A stretch of 32,236 bases of DNA, from NCBI GenBank assembly GCA_029938215.1, contig JAOZVJ010000006.1, positions 1 through 32,236 on the forward strand, read 5' to 3'. Position numbers and translations under genes: made by a program. This document shows, piece by piece, positions 1-8,755 of the stretch (its first letter is position 1; each line of letters starts with the position of its first letter). The DNA is from Arcobacteraceae bacterium. Its GTDB lineage: Bacteria > Campylobacterota > Campylobacteria > Campylobacterales > Arcobacteraceae. A model generated the notes under the pieces. That model was not told the origin of the DNA. It saw only the letters and a list, made by a program, of their open reading frames with translations, and ran no database searches.

Positions 1-1
1 A

Positions 2-325
2 GCTATGATTGCATTTAGTTATGATGATCTTCTACTGGATGAATTGGTTAAAATATTTTTAAATGGAGAAACTGCAAATAAAGAAGAAATAAAAGAACTA
101 AGAGAGAGTGTTTCTTGCGAAATTGCAAATATTATAATAGGAAATGCATTGTCAGATTTTATTGATAGTTCAAAGATAAATATTACACCACCTATTTTAA
201 TTTATAAAGCAAAATCACTCTTTAAGTATAAAAGTTCAAAAATTTATACTGCTTCAATTAAAACTAAGTTTGGTGAAATTCTTATTGCAGCAGTAGGCAC
301 AATGAAGTCAATAGAAAAAAACTAA
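2..325 (+). CDS. CheX/CheC-like chemotaxis phosphatase, C-terminal part (cut by window start)
   Basis: The reading frame is open to the first bases of the window, so the ATG at 5 is probably internal and the gene starts upstream. The visible 107 residues contain an E-x-x-N-x-x-x-G-N-A pattern (EIANIIIGNAL, about residues 38-48 of the visible ORF), the signature helix of CheX/CheC-type phosphatases that dephosphorylate CheY-P. CheX proteins are about 150 residues, so roughly 40-50 N-terminal residues would be missing. The C-terminal strand segment (TKFGEILIAAVGTM) also suits the CheX fold. A receiver-domain protein follows on the same strand, which fits a chemotaxis or signalling context. Assignment to CheX rather than another CheC relative is inferred from motif and length. 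Confidence 0.7.
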   Translation, partial: AMIAFSYDDLLLDELVKIFLNGETANKEEIKELRESVSCEIANIIIGNALSDFIDSSKINITPPILIYKAKSLFKYKSSKIYTASIKTKFGEILIAAVGTMKSIEKN

Positions 326-327
326 AA

Positions 328-357
328 ATAAAATAAATATATAATAATTTATTTTAT
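328..357 (+). terminator. Possible weak terminator hairpin after the cheX-like gene
   Basis: Three bases after the stop codon, ATAAAATAAAT (328-338) is exactly complementary to ATTTATTTTAT (347-357), with an 8-base loop. The stem is entirely A/T, so it would be weak. In such an AT-rich intergenic region it could be chance. Confidence 0.35.
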
Positions 358-368
358 ATAATTTTAGA

Positions 369-374
369 TATAAT
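369..374 (+). promoter_or_regulatory. Putative -10 box (TATAAT) of the REC-PAS gene
   Basis: A consensus TATAAT lies 49 bases before the ATG at 424, predicting transcription from about 381 and a leader of about 43 bases. No convincing -35 is visible. The gene has a strong AGGAGG ribosome-binding site at 412-417, six bases before the ATG. Confidence 0.5.
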
Positions 375-423
375 ACAATATATAGAGTTTTTAAATTTTC
401 TTTTGACGCATAGGAGGGATTAA

Positions 424-1665
424 ATGTATAATGAAAAATTCCTAAAAACATTAAGCATATTATATGTTGAAGATAGCAAAACTATAAGAACTCAAATGCT
501 TGATTTTTTAGTTAAGCTATTCAAACAAGTTATTCCTGCTGTTGATGGTGTAGATGGACTTGAAAAATTTAAAGACAATAAGCATATAGATGTAGTAATA
601 AGTGATATCAATATGCCAAATATGGATGGCATTGAGATGCTGTCAAAAATAAGAGAACTCAACAAAGATATTCCTTTTATCTTTACAACGGCTTATTCTG
701 AAACAGAATATGCTTTAAATGCCATAAAATATGGTGTTTCTCATTATGCAATCAAGCCTATTAATACAAGAGAACTTTTAATGCACATCAATGATGTTTG
801 CAACTTAAAATACAATCAAAAGAAACTTGCTCGTACAAAAATAGAACTAGAAAGATATATTGATATTGTTGAGCAAGTTGCAATTATTTCAAAAACAGAT
901 GTAAATGGAATTATAACTCATGTAAACGATACCTTTTGTGAAATATCAAAATACTCAAAAGATGAATTAATCGGACAAAATCACAATATAATAAGACATC
1001 CGGATATGCCATCACTTTTATTTAAAAATTTATGGGATGAAATAAAAACTGGAAAAACATGGAAAGGAAAAATAAAAAATAAAACAAAAAATGAAAAACC
1101 TTATTATATAAATACTTCAATATTTCCAATATGCGAACATGAATGTGAGGATGATATTTTAGAATATATTAGCGTGAGTTTTTTAACAACAGAAGAAGAA
1201 GTTAAAAAAAGAGAATTTAGGAATAAAGTGCTTCACAATATTCAAGATTCTAAACGAAGAGATATTGTATCAAGAAATAAAATTGTGGAACTTGAAGAAA
1301 AATTAAAAAGATACACACATTTTGATTTTATACAAGAATCTTTTGAAAAAGAGAAGAAAAATAGCAGAAAATTAAAAGGTCAAATAAACAGTTATGAAAA
1401 TGATATTAGCACTTTAAACCAAAGGCTAAGAAACATAATGATAAAAACAAATGAAAAAATTTCAGCAACTTTAGATGTATCAAAAAAACTAAAAAGCAAA
1501 AACAACACCTTTTTAGAAGAACTTGTATTTTTAAAAAAAGACCTAAAAGAAACAAAAGCTTTGAATATAAAACTTAATGAACAATTAGCAGATCAAGTAA
1601 AAATTATAGAAAATTTAAACGATGTAATAAAACATAGAGAAAGTCAGCTAAATAATAAAAGCTAA
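424..1665 (+). CDS. Response regulator receiver-PAS protein with C-terminal coiled coil
   Basis: Residues 10-125 form a CheY-like receiver: acidic pair E16/D17, phosphoacceptor D61 in DINMPNMDG, T89 and K111 are all in place. Residues about 148-255 form a PAS domain resembling those of Aer-type sensors (HVNDTFCEISKYS, then IRHPDMP), which in that family can bind flavin or heme. From about 285 to the end the protein is strongly charged and heptad-like, predicted coiled coil. There is no kinase, GGDEF, HD-GYP or DNA-binding output domain, so it probably signals through protein-protein contact. An optimal AGGAGG site fixes the start. It follows a CheX-like gene on the same strand and converges with the histidine kinase gene, overlapping its end by 4 bp. 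The stimulus and partner are not evident. Confidence 0.85.
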   Translation: MYNEKFLKTLSILYVEDSKTIRTQMLDFLVKLFKQVIPAVDGVDGLEKFKDNKHIDVVISDINMPNMDGIEMLSKIRELNKDIPFIFTTAYSETEYALNAIKYGVSHYAIKPINTRELLMHINDVCNLKYNQKKLARTKIELERYIDIVEQVAIISKTDVNGIITHVNDTFCEISKYSKDELIGQNHNIIRHPDMPSLLFKNLWDEIKTGKTWKGKIKNKTKNEKPYYINTSIFPICEHECEDDILEYISVSFLTTEEEVKKREFRNKVLHNIQDSKRRDIVSRNKIVELEEKLKRYTHFDFIQESFEKEKKNSRKLKGQINSYENDISTLNQRLRNIMIKTNEKISATLDVSKKLKSKNNTFLEELVFLKKDLKETKALNIKLNEQLADQVKIIENLNDVIKHRESQLNNKS

Positions 1666-3197
1666 GCTTTCATAACTATATCAAACTCAACTCCCTGACC
1701 TTCTTCACTTTTAATCTTTATAGTTCCTCCAAATTTTTGAGTTACTATATTATATATAATATTCATACCAAGCCCACTACCACCTTGATGTCGTTTTGTA
1801 GTAAAGAAAGGATCAAAGATTTTTTCTTTTGCCTTTTGTGGCATTCCTTTTCCATTATCTTTATATATAAAAGTTAATACATTATTTTTGATGCTTGCAG
1901 ATATTTTAATCTCACCATCTTTTTTATTTTCAAAACCATGTATTAAAGAATTCATAACAAAATTTGTAATAACTTGTGAAAATGCTCCAGGATTTGAATT
2001 TATCATTAATTTTTTATCAATATCTACTATTACCGTATGTTTTGTTTTTTTAAGAACATTATTTAATGTCATTAAAACTTCTTCTACATATTCTTTTAAA
2101 TCAAATATCCTATCTTCATCACTTGATTGATCTACTGCGACTTGTTTAAAACTTTTTACAAGATTTGCGCCTTTTTTTAAATTTATTGTAATTAAATTAC
2201 TTGATTCTTCAACTTGATTTACAAAATCATTAAAATCATCTTCGGACATTTCATTTTTACCATACAGCTCTTTTAATTCTTTTGTTTCATCACACAAATG
2301 CGTAACATCAGTTAGAGCCATGCCAATTGGTGTATTGATTTCGTGAGCAACTCCTGCAACCATTTCTGCTAATGATGATAATTTTTCTGCTTGAACCAAC
2401 TCTTCTTGTGTTTCTTTTAATTTATTATAATTTTCTTGTAATTCTTTTGTCCTATCATTAACTTTTTCTTCCAAATCCATATTCATTTTAACAACATTTT
2501 CTTGATTTTTATAAATATTATTTATCATAATATAAAATAATATAAATACCAAATATGCAATTGCTGCGATAATCCAAAGAAAATCTTTAGTTCTTTTTTT
2601 TATAAGCATAACACTTGATTCATAGTTTCCAGTTGGAATAGATATCCTAATCCCACCCCTTATATCACCAAGTTTATAGCCTTGTTGCCCATGACAAGAA
2701 AGACAAGAATATTTTATCTTCAACAATCCAATAAAATCAAATTTTTTTAAATTTTCTTCGGTCTCATAATAAATTTCTTTATTTTTATTATTTTCAAAAT
2801 AGTCCAATCCTCTTTTTTCAAATGCATCTGGCTTATTTAAAGAATTTAATGTTTTTTTACTAGTTACTTTAAAATAATACTTGCTTTTATTTATCTGTCT
2901 TGTTAATTGCCATCTCTCCCAATCTGGGTTTATTGCTTTTTCTGCAACACTTTCTACTTTAGAGTTTTTACCTTCTACTACACCTGCATGTATAACACTC
3001 CAAGTTTTTTCATCTTTTAAGCTATCAAAGTGAGCCAAAGCATCTTGAAGAATTATCTCTTCTAAAAAATTTATCTGTTTTGTTTTTGCATCATTTAGAA
3101 GGTGCATTATTATCAAAGAAACACTTACAAGCGAAAGAAAAAATACTAAAATAATTAATTTCTTGTTTCTTTTAACATTTATGGTTTTTACTTTCAT
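1662..3197 (-). CDS. Sensor histidine kinase with periplasmic CxxCH (Tll0287/DUF3365-like) domain
   Basis: A membrane-bound two-component sensor. The N-terminal transmembrane helix (about 13-33) is followed by a periplasmic domain carrying CLSCH at 165-169, the c-type heme attachment motif of DUF3365/Tll0287-like sensor domains. A second helix spans about 207-227. A coiled-coil linker leads to the dimerisation helix with phosphoacceptor H285 (AGVAHEINTP) and a HATPase domain with N box, DNGKGMP and GGSGLGM G boxes. The kinase has no receiver of its own. It starts 1 bp after the HD-GYP response regulator stop, so the two are almost certainly co-transcribed cognate partners. A redox or gas-sensing role is inferred from the heme motif. 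Confidence 0.85.
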   Translation of the reverse strand: MKVKTINVKRNKKLIILVFFLSLVSVSLIIMHLLNDAKTKQINFLEEIILQDALAHFDSLKDEKTWSVIHAGVVEGKNSKVESVAEKAINPDWERWQLTRQINKSKYYFKVTSKKTLNSLNKPDAFEKRGLDYFENNKNKEIYYETEENLKKFDFIGLLKIKYSCLSCHGQQGYKLGDIRGGIRISIPTGNYESSVMLIKKRTKDFLWIIAAIAYLVFILFYIMINNIYKNQENVVKMNMDLEEKVNDRTKELQENYNKLKETQEELVQAEKLSSLAEMVAGVAHEINTPIGMALTDVTHLCDETKELKELYGKNEMSEDDFNDFVNQVEESSNLITINLKKGANLVKSFKQVAVDQSSDEDRIFDLKEYVEEVLMTLNNVLKKTKHTVIVDIDKKLMINSNPGAFSQVITNFVMNSLIHGFENKKDGEIKISASIKNNVLTFIYKDNGKGMPQKAKEKIFDPFFTTKRHQGGSGLGMNIIYNIVTQKFGGTIKIKSEEGQGVEFDIVMKA

Positions 3198-3198
3198 A

Positions 3199-4713
3199 TT
3201 ATAAATCTTTTATAGATTCTTGAATCTCATCAAGATTTTCAAAAAACAAATCAATTAATTTTGGCTCAAAATGCTTACCTTTTTCTTCTTTCAATAAAGC
3301 AAGTGCTTTTTCTAAAGGCCAAGCTTCTTTATAAACTCTTTTTTGAGTTAAAGCATCAAATACATCTGCAACAGCTGTAATTCTTCCAAATATATGAATT
3401 TCTTCAGCTTTTAAACCTCTTGGATAACCACTACCATCCCATTTCTCATGATGTTCATGTGCAACAATTGAAGCTACTTTGAGAATTTCCCTATTTGAAG
3501 CACTCAAAATTTCCCAACCTATCTCTGAATGCTTTTTCATCACAGCATATTCTTCTTCGGTTAGCTTTCCATTTTTTAATAAAATATCATCAGGAATTGC
3601 AATTTTACCTATATCATGCATAGGCGATGCCATTGTTAGATTTTTTATATCAGTATCATCAAGTCCAGATACTCTTGCTAGTATATTTGATATTTTAGTT
3701 ACTCTTTTTACATGATTCGCTGTTTCTTTAGATCTAGTTTCTACAAGCTCACCAAGTTTTTCTATCATTTCTTTTTGTGTATCAATTACCTCATCATTTA
3801 AACATACATTCTCAAAAGCTACAGAAACATTATTTAAAAATATTTTTAAAAATTTCCTATCATGTTCATTTAATTTTCCATGTTCTTCCAAATATAGAAA
3901 AATACACTTATCATCTTTTGATTGAAAAAATCCAACAAATGCACCATCCTTTTCAATATTTTCCTTATTCACATAAGCCTCATCAAGTAGCCCAAGAGCT
4001 TTTGGAGTAATTATTTTATAATCATCCTTATCTTTAAATTTTCCAGCAGTTGCTAAAAGTTTAAACTTATTGCCATCTAAAGAAGCAAAAAAGGCATCAC
4101 TACTTTTTATTTTTCTAAGATTTTCACTTAAATCAAGCAATGAAACAATTTGAGTCAATACACCCTCAACAAAAAGTATTAAAGAATTTAATTTAAATAT
4201 TGATTTTGAAGCTCCAATGATTTTTTCAAGTCCAATTTTATTTTGCTCAATTACTGCCAAATCTTTATATGACCTTAAAGATGCAACCATTGTAGTAAAT
4301 AATTTTAGTGATGTAAGTTCTGTCTTTTCTTTATAATCATTTATATCATAATTCAAAATAACATCTTTTTCTGGAGCAGTTCCAGGCTGTCCAGTACGAA
4401 GAACTATTCTTATAATTTTATTTCCAATTTCATCTCTAATTCTCTTAGCAACTATTAGTCCAGCATCATCTGTTTCCATAACAACATCAAGCAAAACAAC
4501 AGCAATATCATTATCTTTTTTTAATAATTCAATAGCCTCTTCGCCACTATATGCACTAAGTATTTCTAGACCTTTATTTTCAAATGTAAACTTTCTGAGT
4601 ACAGATTTTGTAGTATTATGAACACCAGGCTCATCATCAACTATAAGCATTCTCCACTTTTCTTCACTTAGTGATTCTTCTATTTTTTCTGTTTTTTTAG
4701 CAAAATTCATCAT
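3199..4713 (-). CDS. Response regulator with DUF3369-like middle domain and HD-GYP c-di-GMP phosphodiesterase
   Basis: Residues 20-145 are a receiver domain (D26/D27 pocket, likely phosphoacceptor D76 in VVLLDVVME, K129). The middle region (about 150-310) matches the layout of DUF3369-type receivers and looks GAF-like. Residues about 320-500 are an HD-GYP domain with MHDIGK (H366-D367), H395, AHEHHEKWDGSGYP (H419, H421, H422, GYP at 429-431) and the typical ADVFDALT helix. HD-GYP proteins hydrolyse c-di-GMP, and all key metal ligands seem present, so it should be active. A GGGGAG-type site precedes the ATG; two adjacent Met codons make the exact start ambiguous by one residue. It precedes the heme-motif kinase in an operon, next to flagellar genes, suggesting control of motility or adhesion. 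Confidence 0.88.
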   Translation of the reverse strand: MMNFAKKTEKIEESLSEEKWRMLIVDDEPGVHNTTKSVLRKFTFENKGLEILSAYSGEEAIELLKKDNDIAVVLLDVVMETDDAGLIVAKRIRDEIGNKIIRIVLRTGQPGTAPEKDVILNYDINDYKEKTELTSLKLFTTMVASLRSYKDLAVIEQNKIGLEKIIGASKSIFKLNSLILFVEGVLTQIVSLLDLSENLRKIKSSDAFFASLDGNKFKLLATAGKFKDKDDYKIITPKALGLLDEAYVNKENIEKDGAFVGFFQSKDDKCIFLYLEEHGKLNEHDRKFLKIFLNNVSVAFENVCLNDEVIDTQKEMIEKLGELVETRSKETANHVKRVTKISNILARVSGLDDTDIKNLTMASPMHDIGKIAIPDDILLKNGKLTEEEYAVMKKHSEIGWEILSASNREILKVASIVAHEHHEKWDGSGYPRGLKAEEIHIFGRITAVADVFDALTQKRVYKEAWPLEKALALLKEEKGKHFEPKLIDLFFENLDEIQESIKDL

Positions 4714-4894
4714 AATTAAAACTGCTCCCCATATGTAATAATATAGTAATTTATTTACAATGATAGCCTAAAAAAGTTTTGAAAAAGTTTTATTGTTTTT
4801 AAATCTTAAAAAATTGTGCTTTAGATTTAAATTTTAAAAAAAACTTACTGCAATAAAATAATATTAGTTGATTGTAATATTTTAAAAAATGTTG

Positions 4895-4903
4895 TGCTAT
4901 AAT
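4895..4903 (+). promoter_or_regulatory. Extended -10 promoter (TGCTATAAT) giving a near-leaderless mRNA
   Basis: TGC at 4895-4897 plus TATAAT at 4898-4903 is a perfect extended -10 element. The predicted transcription start is about 4909-4911, and the first ATG of the lipoprotein gene is at 4912. No Shine-Dalgarno sequence precedes that ATG. The message would therefore be leaderless or carry only a few untranslated bases. Confidence 0.6.
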
Positions 4904-4911
4904 AGTTGATT

Positions 4912-7704
4912 ATGAATTATACAAGAATATTTTTTTATGTGTTTATTATTTTATTTTTAAATAGCTGTGGAGGCGGTGGAGGAAATAGCGGTGGAGGAAG
5001 TAGCGGCGGCGGAACTTCTTCAAGTATGATTACAGAAATATTTGAAGATTCTTTTGTAAGTGGTATTAAGTATAGTTACTATAAAACAAATGATGCAGAC
5101 ATAACAATAGGAAGCACTACTGCTTCTGGTAAATTCACATATAGCAGAGGAAAATCAGTAACATTTCAAATAGGAAATGCAATTATCGGAACATCTTCAT
5201 CTTCTAGTTTGTCTGGGTATAAATTTCCGCAAGATTTAGCAGGAGTTTCTTTACAAGACACAAATAACTCAAAAGTTTTAAATATAGCGATATTACTACA
5301 ATCACTTGATAAGGATTCAAACCCATCGAATGGTATTGATATAAATAGTAGTATAAAATCTTGTATAAATACAACACTACTATCAAATGAAAATATTCAA
5401 GATATGAACAACACAAGACTAACCAGTATAATCACAGGGTGTGGTGCTGTTGCAGTAGATTGGGAAACAGCGAGAAATCATTTGGACAATACGATGCAAA
5501 GTCACAATATCACACCATTGTTGAAAACAAAACCTATCATTACAAGCGTAACTCCACCATCAGATGATACCTACACAATGGGAGATGCTTTAAATATTAC
5601 TTTAAATATTAATGAAATTGTAGATGTAAATACAACAAATGGAACACCATATTTAACATTAACCATAGGAAATATAGATAAAAATGCTACTTACATAAGT
5701 GGCTCTGGTACAAAAGCATTAAATTTTAAATATACTACTGAAAATAACTTAGAAGATACAAATGGTATAGCACTTAATTCTTTAGTTTTTTTAGATGGAG
5801 GAATTATTCAAGACATAAATGACAATAATATGACACTATCATTTACACCTCCAGATTTAACGGAAGTAAAGGTTGATAGTATAAACCCAACTATTACAGG
5901 AATTGTATTAACTGGTTCTCCTGCTACTAACGCCTCAAGTATAACTTTTAGAGCTACTTTTAGTGAAAGTGTTTTAGATATCAACACAAGTGATTTTAAC
6001 ACGACAGTAACTAATAGTGCCAATGGTATTATATCTGATGTAAGCACTACAAGTGGGAGTAGTGTTGATATTACAGTTTCTAGTATATCAGGAGATGGTA
6101 CTTTAAAAGTAAATTTAGTTAGTTCTCATGGATTAACAGATAATGCCGGAAATAATTTGGCTGGTAGTTTTGATGGAAATGATACACATACTTTGGATTT
6201 GGTAGCACCTGCAATAAATAGCATTACTATCCCAACAGGAACATATACAGAAAATCAAGATATAAATTTTACATTAGATATTAATGAAAGTGTAAATGTT
6301 ACAGGAGTACCTAGACTTCAACTAGATATAAATGGTACAAAATATGCTATATACCAAAGTGGTACAGGTTCTGCTACATTATTATTTCAATATACTGTGC
6401 CTGCTAATGTTGAAGATTATAGTATATCTTCAACATCAAATACTTTAGATTTAAACGGTGGTAGTATTCAAGATACCGCTACAAATGATTTAAACACAAC
6501 TTTAAATAATTTTGGTTCCCTAGGTAGTGTAAATGCCGATAGCAAACCGCCAAACCTTACAAGTAATGATACTATTCCATCTATTTGTGAAAATGATCCA
6601 AATTTAAATTTTGCAGATATTACGGCAACAGATGGTAGCTCAATTACATACATATTAAACGACGATTTAAATGGTTCTCTTTTTAAGCTTAACGGTCAAA
6701 CTTTAACATTAAAAAATCCTCTCAATTTTGAAGATGGAAGTATATATAATGTAAATATTACTTTAAGAGACAATGTAAACAATGATGTAAATAAAACTAT
6801 TGAGTTAACTATTTTAGATAAAGATGATGAAAGTAATTTATATCTTAAATATGTAGTTTATGATAATAATTTAACTGAAAATAATACTAGTGATGATACT
6901 GCATATATTTATTTTAGTAAAAAAATTGTAACAGATGATTTAAATACTGCTGATACAGGACAAGACTATAACATATCAAATGCAGGTAACTTAGATGGCG
7001 TACAATCAAGTCATAATATGGATTTATTTTTTAGTCAAAAAGTATATGATATTAGAAATATTGGAGGAAGAATAGCCTTTGATGTTAATGGAACTGCTAC
7101 GGATACAAATCTTTCAATTGCATTTGAACAGATTAGGGACTGGGATGATAACCATGATGAATGCAAGCTGTATCCAACCGATTATAATCAAACTGTTGCT
7201 ACTAAGATTGAGTATGTTTTGAAGACAGAGCAAAATGATGGCGGATATGAAAATGATGGAAATAAAAATACAAATTTATTTGAAGATAAAAAATATTCTA
7301 GCGGTGTAACGCGTAACTATTCTAGAAATGATGTAAATGGAACAGTTACTGACCACATTACACAATTAATGTGGGAAGATGATACAAATACTACAAAAGA
7401 CTTTAATGATGCTATAACATATTGTAATGATTTAAATTTAAGTAGCTATTCTAATTGGAGACTGACATCAATTAAAGAATTATCTACATTAATTAGTTAT
7501 AACAGGCTTGATTCTAATTGGATTAGTGATACTTTTAAAAATCATAAAAATAAAAAATATTGGTCATCTACAAGCAATGATGCCTCCCCAAGTAATGGTT
7601 GGTATATAAATTTTGATAATAATACTAGTGATTCCGGCGGAGAAATTACGCATATTATAAAAAGTGAATTTATAAGTGTGAGGTGTATTAGAAATGTTAA
7701 ATAA
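4912..7704 (+). CDS. Large Ig/cadherin-like surface lipoprotein with C-terminal DUF1566 (Lcl) domain
   Basis: The ORF track starts at a TTG (4906), but the ATG at 4912 gives a cleaner signal peptide: hydrophobic stretch, lipobox LNSC with lipidated Cys19, then a glycine/serine-rich tether. Next comes a domain of about 160 residues common to bacterial surface lipoproteins (GKFTYSRGKSVTFQIGNAIIG... LQSLDKDSNPSNGI). Two related modules follow (about 205-325 and 430-545), each with a TENQDINFTLDINE-like start and a LNGGSIQD-like end, separated by a different Ig-like module. A cadherin-like repeat (LNFEDGSIYNVNITLRDN) lies at about 550-640. The last 130 residues are a DUF1566/Lcl domain (LMWEDD, SNWRLTSIKEL, YWSSTS, SVRCIR), a fold linked to adhesion in some bacteria. 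A surface or adhesive role is inferred. It overlaps the next gene by 11 bp. Confidence 0.85.
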   Translation: MNYTRIFFYVFIILFLNSCGGGGGNSGGGSSGGGTSSSMITEIFEDSFVSGIKYSYYKTNDADITIGSTTASGKFTYSRGKSVTFQIGNAIIGTSSSSSLSGYKFPQDLAGVSLQDTNNSKVLNIAILLQSLDKDSNPSNGIDINSSIKSCINTTLLSNENIQDMNNTRLTSIITGCGAVAVDWETARNHLDNTMQSHNITPLLKTKPIITSVTPPSDDTYTMGDALNITLNINEIVDVNTTNGTPYLTLTIGNIDKNATYISGSGTKALNFKYTTENNLEDTNGIALNSLVFLDGGIIQDINDNNMTLSFTPPDLTEVKVDSINPTITGIVLTGSPATNASSITFRATFSESVLDINTSDFNTTVTNSANGIISDVSTTSGSSVDITVSSISGDGTLKVNLVSSHGLTDNAGNNLAGSFDGNDTHTLDLVAPAINSITIPTGTYTENQDINFTLDINESVNVTGVPRLQLDINGTKYAIYQSGTGSATLLFQYTVPANVEDYSISSTSNTLDLNGGSIQDTATNDLNTTLNNFGSLGSVNADSKPPNLTSNDTIPSICENDPNLNFADITATDGSSITYILNDDLNGSLFKLNGQTLTLKNPLNFEDGSIYNVNITLRDNVNNDVNKTIELTILDKDDESNLYLKYVVYDNNLTENNTSDDTAYIYFSKKIVTDDLNTADTGQDYNISNAGNLDGVQSSHNMDLFFSQKVYDIRNIGGRIAFDVNGTATDTNLSIAFEQIRDWDDNHDECKLYPTDYNQTVATKIEYVLKTEQNDGGYENDGNKNTNLFEDKKYSSGVTRNYSRNDVNGTVTDHITQLMWEDDTNTTKDFNDAITYCNDLNLSSYSNWRLTSIKELSTLISYNRLDSNWISDTFKNHKNKKYWSSTSNDASPSNGWYINFDNNTSDSGGEITHIIKSEFISVRCIRNVK

Positions 7705-8125
7705 AAAAATATTCATATTATTGTTTTTAAATATTATTGTAATTGCAGATTTTATTAGGAATGACATAGGCATAGTTGCCGATACAAATACTGGATTAAT
7801 ATGGCAAGATAATAACACCGATTCTTTATCAAGTTGGGAAAGTGCTGTAACAGAGTTTGGCAAATGTGAAATACTCACATTATCTGGACTCAAATGGAGA
7901 TTACCAAATATTAATGAATTAAAAACATTAATTAACTATAATACATCAGCGCCAGCAACATACAATGTATTTATAAATACATCTCTAAATCATTACATGT
8001 CTTCTACAACATATATGCCAGATACAAGTAAAGTTTGGTATGTACAATTTAGCACAGGTGAAGTTTTATACAAAGAAAAAGTCGGGGAAGGACCATATTA
8101 CTACAAATGTGTTTCTAATAGATAA
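7694..8125 (+). CDS. Small exported DUF1566 (Lcl) domain protein
   Basis: A 143-residue protein with an N-terminal signal peptide (hydrophobic MLNKKIFILLFLNIIVIA) followed by one DUF1566/Lcl domain: TGLIWQDN, LKWRLPNINELKTLI, HYMSSTTY, VWYVQFSTG and a final YYYKCVSNR. This is the same domain that ends the preceding lipoprotein (compare LMWEDD, NWRLTSIKEL, YWSSTS and VRCIR), so the two probably arose by duplication. It starts inside the end of that gene, overlapping by 11 bp, and is likely translationally coupled to it. Without a lipobox it is expected in the periplasm or secreted. Its function is unknown; partnership with the lipoprotein is inferred from coupling and shared domain. Confidence 0.8.
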   Translation: MLNKKIFILLFLNIIVIADFIRNDIGIVADTNTGLIWQDNNTDSLSSWESAVTEFGKCEILTLSGLKWRLPNINELKTLINYNTSAPATYNVFINTSLNHYMSSTTYMPDTSKVWYVQFSTGEVLYKEKVGEGPYYYKCVSNR

Positions 8126-8127
8126 TA

Positions 8128-8394
8128 TTAGGAAAAAAATTTTTTAATATTTTTACTACTATCTAACTCTTTTTTTATCTTAAAACGATAATCTTTTAAA
8201 AAATTAATATTTTTATAAAACAATTCTGATAGTTTTTTAAAATCATTTAATTTTAAATCAAAATTTTTAGAAATATCTTCTATTAAATATTTTTCAGACC
8301 ATCTTTTTAAAGATGGTGCCTTTTGATTATCATCTAAAGAATCAATATAAATTAATTCTTCTAATGCTTTTAAAGACCTGTTTCGTCTTTCCAT
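8128..8394 (-). CDS. Small protein downstream of fliS, possible FliT-like chaperone
   Basis: An 88-residue, lysine-rich, mostly helical protein not recognised by motif. It starts 25 bp inside the end of fliS in another frame, an overlap typical of coupled translation, and is the last gene of the minus-strand flagellar operon. In many bacteria the gene after fliS encodes the FliD/FlhDC-binding chaperone FliT, and size and helical content fit. No specific FliT motif is visible, so this is a positional guess only. It converges on the DUF1566 gene with a gap of 2 bp and no obvious terminator between them. Confidence 0.6.
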   Translation of the reverse strand: MERRNRSLKALEELIYIDSLDDNQKAPSLKRWSEKYLIEDISKNFDLKLNDFKKLSELFYKNINFLKDYRFKIKKELDSSKNIKKFFS

Positions 8395-8726
8395 GCTTCT
8401 ATAAGTCCCTGAACTACTTTTGTAACTTGTGCTATAGCATTAAGATTATCATCAATACCAGCACTAAATAAAGTTTCTATTTGATATAAATATAAACCAT
8501 CAAGATAATAAGCTATATCACCACCATCAAAATCAAGTATATTTCTCATTTCATCAAAAATTGCAATTGATTTATTTATATACTCAAATTTTTCTTCTAT
8601 ATTCCCCTCTTCTATTGCATTTTTTACAAATGAAAGATATTTTAATAATCCCTCATAAAGCTTAAGTATCAGCATATACGGATCATCCGTCACTGCTGCT
8701 TGCTGATTATATACATCTAAACCCAT
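8370..8726 (-). CDS. fliS: Flagellin export chaperone FliS
   Basis: A 118-residue all-helical protein with the FliS pattern: YNQQAAVTDDPYMLILKLYEGLLKYL at the N terminus, a middle helix with INKSIAIFDEMRNIL, and the C-terminal YLYQIETLFSAGIDDN segment. FliS binds the C-terminal helices of flagellin in the cytoplasm, preventing premature polymerisation and delivering it to the export gate. Length fits the family. An AAGGGA ribosome-binding site precedes the ATG, and the gene follows fliD by 29 bp, the usual fliD-fliS order. Confidence 0.93.
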   Translation of the reverse strand: MGLDVYNQQAAVTDDPYMLILKLYEGLLKYLSFVKNAIEEGNIEEKFEYINKSIAIFDEMRNILDFDGGDIAYYLDGLYLYQIETLFSAGIDDNLNAIAQVTKVVQGLIEAWKDETGL

Positions 8727-8755
8727 TTTTATATATCCCTTTCTTGTATTTTGTT

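Noticed and set aside
1657-1669. AAAGCT-A-AGCTTT palindrome at the convergent gene ends as a bidirectional terminator
   Set aside because: A one-base loop cannot form a proper hairpin and the stem is short; it is mostly explained by coding sequence.
1888-2130. Opposite-strand ORFs in the track within kinase, flagellar and sugar genes (for example 1888-2130, 13384-13740, 15335-15745, 20205-20687)
   Set aside because: They lie wholly within well-supported genes, have no family motifs and have compositions typical of reverse reading of AT-rich coding DNA.
4906-4911. TTG start for the lipoprotein given in the ORF track
   Set aside because: It lies at or before the predicted transcription start and only adds two residues ahead of a normal ATG and signal peptide.
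4966-5013. Glycine-codon run in the lipoprotein as a phase-variable poly-G tract
   Set aside because: The codons are interrupted (GGAGGCGGTGGAGG) with no long homopolymer; it is an ordinary Gly/Ser tether after the lipobox.
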